From: Datura wrightii
Lineage: Eukaryota; Streptophyta; Magnoliopsida; Solanales; Solanaceae
Reading direction: 5' to 3'
Assembly: GCA_035772735.1 (NCBI GenBank)
Contig: JASDFA010000006.1
Coordinates: forward strand, 64,744,001 to 64,808,000
Length of the DNA stretch: 64,000 bases
Shown in pieces: positions 11,341-22,824 of this stretch (its first letter is position 1; each line of letters begins with the position of its first letter). The position numbers were made by a program, and so were the translations under genes. The notes under the pieces were generated by a model. That model had not been told where the DNA came from. It did not search any database and was given only the letters and a program-made list of their open reading frames with translations.

Positions 11341-13492
11341 GAGGAATCTGGTACATATTCTTCCTTCTTTTGTATAGACTGCTCAGGGATGAACGATGCT
11401 TTAATTAGTATCTGATGTAAAGACCTGAATATCATTACGGAATGAACATGGACTTAGAATCTCGAAAATAGACTTAGGGAGGGATAAAATGTTGTGAACC
11501 AAGCTAAGTGTGAAATTGGGAAATTTTGGGTAGCTTCTGATTTTGGGGACAATTGTAGTGGTGGAATTCCTGCTGCAGCAGACTATGGTAGCGGTCGGAG
11601 TCCTGCCCTAACAAATTTGGGAAATAACTGGTGGAAACGCTGTATCGATACTTTGGCCGCTGTAGCGGGTCTGCAACACTAGAAATGTGACCACTGCAGC
11701 AGACGATGGGAATCAGATGTGGGTTTTAAGTAGGAATTTTGGTTCATTTCCCATTATTTCTAAAATGTGAGAGAGCAAGGTCTGAAGGCACTTTCTTCTA
11801 TGGAGTAGAGAATTGTTGCGCTAAGGTGATTTTTTGTCCCCTAGCCCCTTCAATGGGTGTTGATTGTTGTAGAAAGCTTAGGAGGACCTATTAATGGTGA
11901 ATTTCTAAACTTAGAGAACCTTAGGTTGATGAAACAGGGCTAGATTGTGGGATTATTAGACCATAATTTTGGTTGATGTTTGAAGAGTTTTGATTATTCC
12001 TCTAGAATTACGTGTGGGGAACAAGGGTTACATGGGAAATTAAAGTAGAATCGAGTAGAATTGGGGTTTTACTTTCAAAAACACCCTAAAGGGGAGGGTT
12101 TAATCTAATTAGACCCATGAATCATGATTGAAGAGTAAGTAATAAATTACTCTTGTTGCGTAGATTCCGAACAATCTGAAGCTTTGAGGAAGGGCAAGGC
12201 TCCTGCTGAGTAGCCAAATCGTTATCTTCGAATTATAAATTAGGTTATGGTTAGAGGGATTAACCCTGTATAATGACTTGTATGCATGTGTAATAATGAT
12301 ATGAGATTGGTCTTTGGACATTACCTGTTGTTAAATGGTTTATTTGAATAATTAGGAGATCATGCTAATATGATATGATTATGAGCTTTTGTGTAAATTT
12401 GATTAAATTTTGAAGTGTATTTCTTTTAAGGAATGCTACAATTTGAATAGATGATCTAAGTCTGTGCAAGTGAGGGAGTGGAATGTAGACTCCTAAGTGT
12501 TGAATTACATATATGTATATATGTGTGTGTGTGCGTATGAGTTGTATCATGTTGTACTTAATGGATGAAGAATGAGTTGGATAATAAAATTATTCTAAGA
12601 TGAGGGCTTATGCCTAAGGAGAGCATCCAGGCGAGTGATATTATTGAGTGGCTCGAGTACGAGGGCAGCATCCAGATGATCATATAAGTGGGAGCGGGTT
12701 CCACGCCGACACGGTACATGAATTTCTAGAGTCCCCTTCAGGTCATGAATGGAAGGAAAAATAAAGATCCTCTGGCATGTGTGTACACTAAGATCATGAA
12801 TTTTGAGTGGTAATAGGGACATGGCGAAGACGTGTGCCCGACATGTCACCATATGTTCTACTTTGTTTTTGTCATACGGTGCTTATATGTATGAATGAAT
12901 GAAGAAGGTGCAAAATGGTTATGGGAAAATTTGGACTTTGTTATGTAATTTGAAACGAACCACATGAATCTAGTTCTAAGTGTGGCACGATCACGATGCT
13001 AGTAATTGTTGAGTATATTATTGCTTGTAATTACCCGTTGCAATTGTAAGGGAATTCAGATTTGCTATTTATTGATTCTCAGATGGGTGTGATAGTTGAC
13101 TTGATCTATAGAACATGTGAATTGATGAACTAATGAACTATTGAAGGTGCAACTAAGTCGAGCTACTGCGGAGAGGCCGCTGTAGTGATCAAGTGACCGC
13201 TACAGTGGAAGGCCTAATCTAGTGAGCTGGCCGGCTATCACTTGTGTTAGAGACAGTGCACTTGAATTGATTTATGTACTTCTATATGATGTTAAAGACT
13301 TATTTAATGTCATTTTTACTCGGTTTACATGTTAGTATCTGAGGTCGGCTGATGATGTCTACTTGTACCGTGTATGTACTGACTCTACGCCTGCACTTTT
13401 TTCTCTGAGTGCAGAGTTTGACCTAGGTAGTTCTTCATGTCCTCACCTATAAGCATCAGCAGATCATGAAAAGGTGAGCGGAACAAGGAGGC

Positions 13493-13523
13493 AGTGTCAC
13501 TCTCCCATTTTGAGAGTGACACT
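13493..13523. repeat. perfect 12-bp inverted repeat in LTR2
   Basis: AGTGTCACTCTC (13493-13504) and GAGAGTGACACT (13512-13523) with a 7-base loop, at the left edge of the stretch present only in LTR2. Confidence 0.9.
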
Positions 13524-13765
13524 AGCAAGGCATTGGGAGAACTAAAATATCTGTTGAGTTGTACAGTACTGCACTTGGTAGTAACTAAAACGGAAAAGGG
13601 TCAAGAAATAGTTCAAAAATGCTTTCCCTTCACCTATTGGATCAAATTTTCCCTTTCTTCCACCTATTTGGATAAAAAATACCCTTTCTTCCACCTATTT
13701 GGGTCAAAAGTGCCCTTAGCATTAAATTTAAGTCTAAAATTACTTCTCCTTTTAACAAAAGTTTT
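13505..13765. repeat. insert unique to LTR2 with 31-32-bp tandem repeats
   Basis: LTR3 passes directly from GAGGCAGTGTCA to the TTCTCTTCCGGACAC segment, whereas LTR2 has about 250 bp between them. Three tandem units built on CCCTTTCTTCCACCTATTTG occupy about 13624-13712, period 31-32. It may be a small nonautonomous element or a noncoding repeat; I see no clear target duplication. The open frame at 13494-13847 has no recognisable protein. Confidence 0.6.
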
Positions 13766-14224
13766 CTCTTTCGGACACTTATTCCCTTTGTTCTTAGTTT
13801 TAGAAATTCTTAGAGCTATAAACAGACATCTTGTGCAACAATTTTAGCTCTTGAGATTAATTTAGCTTTGTTTTGTTTGGTTGTAAGAAGTCAATTATTA
13901 TTTCTGATGATGCCTTTTATCTAATTATACTTTTATCTCGTTCTGAAAGTTTGATGCTGGGGTATTCACCCACCGAGGGGTTAGTGTGGTACCAATCATG
14001 GCCATTTGGGTCATGAAAAAGTTGGTATTAGAGCGCTAGGTTCGTTGATCTTATTTCACTAAGATGGGTCTAGTAGAGTCTCATGGATCGGTGCGGAGAT
14101 GTCCATAACTTATCTTCGAGAGGATGCAGGACTTTAGGAAAACTCCTTTCTTCTTTACTCTCATGGAATTACTTGATTCCAATCGGTATCTAGTGATCAA
14201 AATTGAATCTAACATCTTTCTTAG

Positions 14225-15735
14225 ATGGTGAGAACACGTGCCAATGGTAATAGAGACGTAGCACCCGAGCTAGTAGTGGCAGACGCAATTTGTGGCAGAG
14301 AAAGGGTCAGAGGTCGAGGATGGAGGCCTGCTACTGCTAGAGGAGGGGCTCGTGCTCCTACTCCAGTTAGGGAGAGGTTTGTATGTCCTGTGCCACCATC
14401 AGTACTAGAGCAGGTGGGTATTGAAGTTGAAATCCTGACGCAGGGAGAAGCTCCTACTGCGCCAGCATCCTCTAAGGTTCTAGCTCAAGTCCTGCACCTC
14501 CTGAGTTGCCTTATGGGTACTGGGGCAGTGCTAGCAACTCCAGCGGGACATTAGTCGAGGATACAACATGAAGCTGTTGTGACTCCTCAGATTAATGATA
14601 CATTTGAAGCTTTCATGTTCCCGAGACCAGTAGTGGGACTGGTGATGACTGAGGAGGAGCATGACCTGTTTTGAAGGTTCACCAAGATGAAGCATCCCAC
14701 TTTCTACAACATGGAGGCAGAGGATGCCTATGAGTTCATTATCGGCTTCCATTAGAGGCCTCAACAAGATGGAGGCGGTGGAGATGTACGAATAGACTTT
14801 GTTACCTTTTAGGTGATGGGGGATGCTAAGCTCTAGTGGAGTACAAACTAGCAGGATCACATCGTTGACTTGAACCCAGTTCTACTACACATTCTGGGAG
14901 AAGTATGTTCCCCCCCTCTGAGGGATAGAAGACGGGTTGAGTTCACCATCATTGAGCACGAGAACTCATCTGTTGCAACATACGAGGCTCAATTTCACTC
15001 ACTGTCTAGGTATGCTCTACCTTTACTGCCCACAAAGGAGGAGAGGATCAGGTGGTTTGTTGAAGGCCTAAATGTGGGTCTCCAGGTATTAGCTCTTCAA
15101 ATGGTCTCCTCAAGTAAGACCTTCCAGGAGGTGGTAGAGTTTGTGATGTCAGTTGAATGGGTGAGATAGGAGGGATATGTGACGAATACCGAGAAGAAGG
15201 CTCGGAGGGTGGGTTCTTTTAGTGGATCTTTTGCTAAGGTTTTGGCACCAAAAGGTTTCACTGGGTGCCTTATTCTATCTGCCATGCAGGTATCAGCCGG
15301 AGGTCCACCAGGGATGGCTCCAGCACCGTCAGCTGCAGTTGGGGGTACTTAAATTATTCGTTCAGACTTCATGCTCGCCCTATTTCCTCTGCTCCGTCTT
15401 AGAGACAATTTATTGAGAAGGTATGTTATGAGTGTAGAGAGTATGGCCACATCTGCAGATGGTGCCCCAGGTTTGGATAAGGTAGGCATATTGTTCCTCA
15501 CCCAGCTCCTCGAGCTCCGGCCCATGCCGGGAGAGAAGGTAATGCATTCAGTTAGGATCGTCCACAGTTGGGACGCGATGGTCAGCCAGCCGTTAGAGGT
15601 GGTGTTCAGTAGGTTAGGGGACATGCTCAGGTGGGTAGGGATGGCATCCAGGAACGTAGAGGGGTGGCATAGACCAATCTGGGTGGTTCTTAGGTGGATG
15701 ATCAGGCCCATTCTATGCTTTTCATAGTAGACCAG
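14225..15735 (+). pseudogene. gag of array A, copy 2
   Basis: Starts at ATG 14225 (MVRTRANGNRDV), about 190 bases after the PBS, followed by an Arg/Gly/Pro-rich N-terminal region. The capsid-like core is interrupted by stops at 14834 and 14849, shared with copy 1. The stretch 14870-15169 gives TYEAQFHSLSRYALPLLPTKEERI and FVEGLNVGLQ, typical gypsy gag. A frameshift precedes an intact CX2CX4HX4C zinc knuckle, CYECREYGHICRWC, at 15424-15465. Better preserved than copy 1 but not functional. Confidence 0.87.
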
Positions 15736-15744
15736 AGGCAGAGG

Positions 15745-16324
15745 CTTTAGACACCATTATTACATGTATGATCTTCATTTTCGACAAAGTGGCTATTGCA
15801 TTATTTGATCGGAGCTTTAAATTTTCTTATGTGTCTGCTTACTTTGCATTGGGTTTGGATCTTGTTTATGATGTACTTGATACTCCTATCCATGTGTCTA
15901 CTCCTATTGGAGATTCTATGGTGGTGGATAGGGTTGTTCATGATTGTGTTGTTGATTTTATGAGGCTTGACACTCTGGCAGACTTAGTGATCTTAGACAT
16001 GGTTGATTTTGATATAATTTTGGGATTGAGCTCGTTGTCCCCTTACCATGCCATTATTGCCATGTTAAGACCGCCACTATACCAGGGCTAGGGGCATCTA
16101 GGTTGGAGTTGAAAGGGAATTATAGTCCTGCTCCTAAGAAACTCATCTCTTATATTCGTATCCATAAGTTGATAGAGCGTGGTTGTTCAACGTATCTAGC
16201 GCATATTTGGCACACCAATTTCGAGGGTCCTTCCATGGATTCGGTCTCAGTTGTTCATGAGTTTGTAGAGGTCTTTCTCGCAGATTTTCCTGGCATGCCG
16301 CCGGACCGTTACATTAACTTCTAA
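15745..16324 (+). pseudogene. aspartic protease of array A, copy 2
   Basis: The active site reads LFDRSFKFSYVS (about 15800-15840): the Asp is kept but the following Ser-Gly is changed. VSTPIGDSMVVDRVVHDCVV and VDFDIILGLSSLSPYHAI follow. The next open stretch, 16103-16324, is the conserved link into RT (YSPAPKKLISYIR, then VHEFVEVFLADFPGMPPDR). A frameshift lies near 16090. Confidence 0.85.
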
Positions 16325-17050
16325 TAGATTTAGAGTTGGGGACTCAACCAATTTCTATTCCTCCGTACCGATTGACACCTGCGGAGTTGAGAGAACTCAA
16401 GGAAAAGTTGCAAGAGTTTCTTAGTAAAGGATTCATCAGAATAAGTGTGTCGACCTGCGGTGCCTCGATTTTGTTTGTAAAGAAGAGGGATGGTAGTATG
16501 CGGATGTACATCGACTACCATCAAATGAACAAGGTAACTATTTGGAACAAGTACCCTCTTTCTCGAATAGATAATTTGTTTGATCAGTTATAGGGAGCGG
16601 TAGTTATTTTCAAAGATTGATTTGAGGTCTAGTTATTACCAGCTGAAAATCTGGGCTAAGGATTTTCCCAAAACAACCTTTCGGACTAGGTATGGGCATT
16701 ACAAGTTTCTAATCATATCGTTTAGACTCACTAATTCCCCAACGACATTCATGAGCCTGATGAATGGTATTTTCAAACCTTACCTAGATTCCTTTGTTAT
16801 TGTGTTTATTGAAAATATCTTGATGTATTCTAAGACCAAGCAGGAGCATGAAAATCATCTAAGAATTGTGTTGGGATTATTGAAGGAGAAACAATTGTAT
16901 GCTAAGTTCACTAACTGTGAGTTTTGTTTGGAATCAATGTCTTTTCTAGGACATGTGGTTTCTAAGAAGGGAATCCAAATTGATCCACAAAAGGTGGAGG
17001 CGGCAAAACTGCACGAGGCCAACTAGTGTGACGAAAATTCAGAGTTTTGT
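16325..17050 (+). pseudogene. reverse transcriptase of array A, copy 2
   Basis: 16336-16593 gives LTPAELRELKEKLQEFLSK, GASILFVKKRDGS and MYIDYHQMNKVT. 16622-17026 gives SYYQLKIWAKDFPKTTFRTR, LTNSPTTFMSLMN and the catalytic box as FIEN (16805-16816), both Asp changed. FLGHVVSKKGIQIDPQKVEA follows. A stop and a frameshift lie near 16590-16620. Confidence 0.9.
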
Positions 17051-17059
17051 GGGACTGGC

Positions 17060-17585
17060 CAGTTAGTACCATCAGTTCGTGAAGGGTTTCTCCTCCATCT
17101 CTTCGGCATTAACCAAGTTGGCTCAAAAGGATGTACCTTTCTATTGGTTAGAGGAATGTGAAGCAAATTTTCATAAACTTAAGACTTTGCTAACCACAAC
17201 AACTATCCTGGTGTTACTAGTGGAATGTAAAGACTTTGTTGTTGATTGTGATGCCTCATGGTCTGGGTTAGGTGTTTTTTTAATGTAGGAAGGATAGGTT
17301 ATTGCTTATGCCTCAAGATTGTTGAAGGTCCATGAAAAGAATTACCCCACGCATGACTTGTAGTTAGCAGCAGTAGTGTTTGCCCTTAAAATTTGGAGGC
17401 ACTATTTGTATGGAGCTCGATGTGAGGTATTCACGGATCACCGAAGCTTGCAGTATGTATTATCCTAGAAATATATCAATTTGAGGTAGATGAGATGGAT
17501 GGTGATGCTTAAGGATTATGATATCACTATCCTATACTATCCAGGAAAGGCCAATGTTGTGGCAGACGCGTTGAGTCGGAAGACG
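17060..17585 (+). pseudogene. RNase H of array A, copy 2
   Basis: Open stretch 17079-17288 carries the RT connection (FSSISSALTKLAQKDVPFYW) and VVDCDASWSGLGVFL. Then come IAYASRLLKVHEKNYPTHDL, VFTDHRSLQYVL, a TAG at 17466 matched in copy 1, and ITILYYPGKANVVADALSRK at the start of the next open stretch. Confidence 0.87.
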
Positions 17586-19130
17586 GTGAGGATGGGCAAT
17601 TTAGCTAGCTTCGAAACTACACAACGACTGATGGACAGAGAAGTTCAGACTTTGGAAACAATGGTGAGGTTGTCGCTGATAGAAACCAGTGGGATACTAT
17701 CCAACATGGAGGCTAAATCCTTACTGGTAGAGGAAATCACAGCCAGGTAGTCTGAAGATGAAAAGCTGGGTAAGATTAGGGATAAAGTTTTGCGGTGAGA
17801 AGCCAAGGAAGAAGTGTTAGCTGATGAAGGGGTCCTAAAAATAATGGGGCGTGTCTGTGTTCCCTGAGTTGGTGAGCTAATTAAAACTCTTTTGGAAGAA
17901 GCTCACAACTCGAGGTACTCCATTCACCCCGGAGTCACCAATATGTACCATGATCTGAAATAGCACTATTGGTGGGGTAGGATGTAGTGGGATATTATGG
18001 ACTACGTTGCTCAGTGTTTGAATTGTCACCAGGTGAAGTACGAGCACCAAAAGCTTGGAGGAGTACTTCAGAGGATGCCTATCCTTGAGTGGAAATGGGA
18101 GAGAATAGCAACGGATTTTGTGGTGGGTCCCCCCAATACCTTGGGGAAATTTGACTCAATGTGAGTCATTGTGGACAGACTGACCAAATCAGCTTATTTC
18201 TTGCCGGTCTAGGTGACTTACAATGTCGAGAAAATAGCTAAACTGTACGTGAAGGAAGTGATTCAGTTTCATGGGGTGCATGTTACAATTGTATTAGACA
18301 AGGACACTCAGTTCACTTTCCATTTTTGGAGGTCCTTGTAGGCTAAGTTGGGTACGAGGTTGGACTTGAGCACAGCCTTTCATCCTCAGATAGGTTCCGA
18401 ATGTCTAGGTATCGGAGGACATGCTCGGGGTGAGTGTAATAGACTTTGGAGGCCATTGGGATAAATTCTTGCCCTTGGCAATGTTTGCCTATAACAATAG
18501 CTATCACTCGAGTATTGGCATGGCACCATTTAAGGCTCTATATGGGAGAAAATATAGGTCTCCAATTGGGTAGTTTGATGCATTTAAGGTGAGGCCTTGG
18601 GGGATTGATTTGTTAAAGAAGTCCTTAGAAAAGGTGATGATAATTCAAGAGCATATGGTGGAAGCTCAAAGTAGAAAAAACCAGTATGCAGACAAAAAAG
18701 TGAGAGACATGGAGATTATGGAGGGGAGCAAGTGCTGCTCAAAGTGTCCCCTATAAAGGGGATGATGAAGTTTGAAAAGTAGGGCAAGCTTAGCCCGAGG
18801 AATATTGGCCATTTGAAATACTCCGACATGTGGGTGAGTGACTTATAAGCTGGCTTTACAACTAGGATTGTCTGGAGTGCATCTGATGTTCCATGTGTCA
18901 ATGCTAAAAAATTTTCATGGGGATGGGACGTATATTATCAAGTGGGACTCTATACTGCTAGATAAGAATTTGTCATTTGAGGAGGAGCCTATAGAAACAT
19001 TGGCTAGAGAGGTTCGAAAGCTGAGGTCGAAAGAGATTGGAACAATAAAGATCTAGTGGAAGAATCGTCCTATTGACAAAGCCAGTTGGGAGACCGAGGC
19101 TGATATACAAATCAAGTATCTCCAGTTGTT
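17586..19130 (+). pseudogene. integrase with chromodomain-like tail, array A copy 2
   Basis: The zinc region keeps both cysteines (VAQCLNCHQVKYEHQK) but is crossed by stops. D1 lies in ATDFVVG near 18113, D2 in LDKDTQF near 18296, and the QSER segment with the catalytic Glu is missing from a short deletion near 18395. 18838-19056 gives LSGVHLMFHVSMLKNFHGDGTYIIK then LAREVRKLRSKEIGTIKI, the start of a chromodomain-like tail. The TAG at 18210-18212 matches 10423-10425. Confidence 0.87.
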
Positions 19131-19206
19131 CGTGGAATCTGGTATGTATTCTTCCTTCTTTTGTATAGATCGTTCGGGGATGAATGGTATTTTAATTGGT
19201 ATCTGA

Positions 19207-21555
19207 TGTAACGAACCAAATATCATTACGAGATGAACAGGGACTTAGAGCTCGAAAATAGACTTAGGAAGGGATGAAAGTGTTATGAACCAAGTTAAGT
19301 GTGAAATTTGGCAATTTTAGGTAGCTTCTAGTTCGGGGGACTAGTGCATCAATGGAATTCCCGCTGTAGTGAGACCATGGTAGTGGTCGGAGTCCCTCTG
19401 TGATAAATTTGGGAAATAACTGTTGGAATTGCAACAACGAAACTTTGGCCGCTGTAGCAGGTCCATTGCAGTGGAAATGGGACCGCTACAGTGGACGACA
19501 GGAATCAAAAATGGGTTTTAAGTGGGAATTCTGGGTTATTTTCCATTATTTCCAAAATGTGAGAGAGCAAGGTCTAAAGGTAGTTTCTTCTCCAGAGTAG
19601 AGAATTATTGCACTAATGTGAGTTTCTTGTCCCCTAGCCCCTCTAATAGGTATTGATTATTGTAGAAAGCTTAGGGGGACCCGTTAATGGTGAATTTCTA
19701 AACTTAGAGAACGATAGGTTGATGAACTATGGACGGATTATGGGATGATTAGGGGGTAATTTGGGTTGATGTTTGAAGAGTTTTGACAATTCCCGTGGAA
19801 TTACGTGCGGGGAACAAGGGTTTTGCGGGAAATTGTACTAGAACAGAGTAGAATTGGGATATTACTTTTGAAAACACCCTGAAGGGGAGGGTTTGATCTA
19901 ATTAGACCCATGATTGAAGAGTAAGTAATGAATAACACTTGTTGTATAGATTCCAAATGATTCGAAGCATTGAGGAAGGGCAAGGCTCCTGTTGAGTAGC
20001 TGAATCTTTATCTTTGAATTTTGAGGTAGGTTATGGTTAGAGGGATTAACCCTGTATAATGACTTGTATGCATGTGTAATAATGATATGAGATTGGTCTT
20101 TAGACATTTTCTTTTGTTAAATGGTTTATTTGAATAATTAGGAGAGATCATGTTAATGAGATGATTATGAGCTTTTGTGTAAATTTCATTGAATTGTGAA
20201 GTGTATTTCTTTTGAAGAATGCTATAATGTGAATAGATGATCTATGTTTGTGCAAGTCAGGAGTAAAATGTAGACTCGTAAGTGTTGAAATACATATATT
20301 TGTGTGTTTGTGTGTGTGAGAAAGAGTTGTATCATGTTGCACTTAATGGATGAAGAATGAATTGGATAATAAATGTATCCTGAGATGAGTGGCTCGGGCC
20401 CCGATGAGAGCATCCGGATGAGCATATGCTAGCATGGTATATAGAATTCTAGAGTCCCATGCAGGTCATAATTGAAAGGAAAAATTAAGACCCTCTGGCA
20501 TTTGTGTATACTAAGATCGTGAATTTTGAGTCGTAACGGGGACATGGCAGAGGCGTGTGCTCGACATGTTACCATATCTTCTACTTTGTGTTTGTAGTGC
20601 TACGCTTATATGTATGAATGAATGAAGAAGGTGCGAAATGGTTATGGGAAAATTTGGACTTTGTTATGTAATTTGAAACGAATGACATGAATCTTGTTCT
20701 AAGTGTGACACGGTCACGATACTGGTAATTGTTGAGTGTATTTTTTCTTGTAATTATCTGTTGCAATTGTAAAGGATACATATTTTCTATTTATCGATTC
20801 TCAGAGGGTTGTAATAGTTTAATTGATCTGTAGAACATGCGAATTGATAAACTGATGAACTGTTGAAGGTACAGCTAAGTCGAGCTATAACCTAAGAAAG
20901 TACCGCTGTAGCAGAAATCCTTCTGCTGCTACGAGACCGCTATAGTGATCAAGTGACTGCTGTAGCAGAAGGCCTAATCTAGTGAGCAGGTCAACTGTCA
21001 GCTGTGTTAGAGATAGTGCAATTGAATTGATATATGTACTTCTGTATGATGTTAAAGACTTATTTTATATCATTAATACTCTGTTTACACGTTATTATGG
21101 GTGGTCGACCGATGATGCCTACCAGTACCGTATTATGTACTGACCCAACACCTGCACTTCTATTTTGAGTGTAGAGTTCGACCCAGGCAGTTCTTCACGT
21201 CCTCACCTGTAAGCAACAACAGATCGTGAAAAGGTGAGCGGAGCAATGAGGCAGTGTCAGTACCCCTTTTTGAAGATGTCCTTCTCTTCCGGACACTTAT
21301 TCCCTTTGTTTTTAGTTTTAAACATTCTTAGAGTTGCAAACAGACATCTTTTGCAATGACCTTCAGGTCTTGGGATTAATTTAGTTTAGTTTTGTTTGGT
21401 TGTAAGAAGTCGATTATTTTTTCTAATGACGCCTTTCATTTAATTATACACTTATCTCTATCTAAACGTTTGATGCTGGGTTATTATTGGGAATCGTTGG
21501 TTCACCAACCAGGGGGTTAGTGTGGGTGTCAATTATGGTCATTTGGTTCGTGACA
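19207..21555 (+). repeat. LTR3 of array A (2349 bp)
   Basis: Starts TGTAACGAACC, ends GTTCGTGACA, so it keeps TG...CA, and is followed directly by the AGAAC target duplication. It has neither the 0.5-kb deletion of LTR1 nor the insert of LTR2 and is the best guide to the family's LTR. CCGCTRYAGCGG-like palindromes occur at about 19440-19500 and 20885-20970. Confidence 0.92.
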
Positions 21556-21560
21556 AGAAC
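21556..21560. repeat. right target-site duplication of array A (AGAAC)
   Basis: Exact copy of 4253-4257, immediately after the LTR3 terminal CA. Confidence 0.9.
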
Positions 21561-21681
21561 TACTATTATTTTCCATTTCTATTGGCCCTGTTTTAAATTT
21601 TTACGTTCATTAAAAGAATATTTAAAAGTCTTACTCATAAGATTATTTATTTAAAATAATATATGTTTATCTATATCTAAG

Positions 21682-21729
<48 letters not shown>

Positions 21730-22824
21730 ATTACTATAATAAAAGTGCGAAGACCCTTTAAAAATGTTGATTAAACCTTTTGCCCTTGAGTAAAAGATTT
21801 CGTAATATACAAAATTGTCATTAACTATTTTTCTTAAATAATTATCATTTAATTATTATTTTAATATTTAGGAATTTAAAATTAATTAAAATAATACCTA
21901 TTAAATTTTTTACTTATCTGTTTATACTATATTAAAAGTATAAAGATCCTTAAAAATAATGATAGAAATTTTTGCCCTTCATTAAAAGACTCCGCAAAAG
22001 ACAAAATTGTTATTTACTATTTTACACAATTATTATTTTCAATTATTCCATCACCTTATTTAATTATATTAGATTTTCTATTTAAGGCATTACTCTATTT
22101 ATGGTGTAAATCTTAAAAATTAAAAAATTCCATGTAATTTTTTTTCTTTTTTGATAGTCACAATTTTTTTTACTTTATTTTATTATATTAAGTTTTCTAC
22201 TTGTGGTATTATTCTATTTATAGTGTCCCTTTTAGCTGAGTCTAATATTGATACAATGTTATCTCCTTTAATTGAGTCTTATATTGATATTATGTGATTT
22301 AAAATTTGTGTTATTTATAGCTAAGGTTCTTCGTCTACTCATATATTTTACAAGTTTCATCTATTTAGGTAAAGTAATCTCATCATCTCATAAAATAAAT
22401 TTTCTTATAAAGTTATAAATTATTATAATTGTAACCCTTGTGCGTAATTTGTTTTAGATAATCTTGTAATAGAATCTGAAAAGGATTTCGTGAATGAAAT
22501 TGTGCCAATTAATAATTTAAGGAGATATGATTCTCATTGGATAATAAAAATTTTAGAAATTGGAGCTTAATTAGTAAAAGAGTATAAAAACAGAACAAAA
22601 GAAGGTACTCGAATGACTATAACATTAGTTGATGAAAAGTTAATAATTCTTTTTTCGTATTATATTCTATATTTATATTTTATACTTTTACATATATGTT
22701 TGGGTTCTTATCTATTTTTATTATATATATATATATATTTGACCATTAAAATTTAACTTTTGTAGGTCACAAAAGTTCATGTTATACTGTTCAATAATCT
22801 ATTTATACTATATTAAACGTGTGA
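21561..22824. other. AT-rich intergenic DNA
   Basis: No coding signal. It holds the (TATC)12 microsatellite and two diverged direct repeats of about 100 bp (21732-21835 and 21925-22024), each starting TACTATA(A/T)TAAAAG and containing TTTGCCCTT and ACAAAATTGT. A third start of the same motif (TACTATATTAAACG) lies at about 22807, where element B is inserted. TACTATATTAAAA-type starts remind me of plant Helitron 5' ends, but I found no matching 3' hairpin and CTRR end. Confidence 0.6.
21682..21729. repeat. (TATC)12 microsatellite
   Basis: 48 bp of perfect TATC units. Confidence 0.97.

Larger units (their letters stand above)
11416..14018 (+). repeat. LTR2 (middle LTR) of array A, about 2603 bp
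   Basis: Starts TGTAAAGACC after the sequence TTAATTAGTATCTGA (degenerate polypurine region) and ends just before the PBS of copy 2, so it serves as 3' LTR for copy 1 and 5' LTR for copy 2. No target duplication flanks it. It carries an extra stretch of about 250 bp (about 13505-13765) that LTR3 lacks. Confidence 0.88.

Noticed and set aside
13494..13847. 117-codon plus-strand open frame in LTR2
   Set aside because: Covers the LTR2-only repeat insert; the translation follows the 31-32-bp repeats and has no known domain.
15349..15727. Overlapping open frames on both strands in gag copy 2
   Set aside because: The zinc knuckle (15424-15465) is in another plus frame, so these are shadows of decayed gag.
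21682..21729. (TATC)n tract as a centromeric or telomeric satellite
   Set aside because: A single 48-bp microsatellite; no long tandem array or telomere-type repeat is present.
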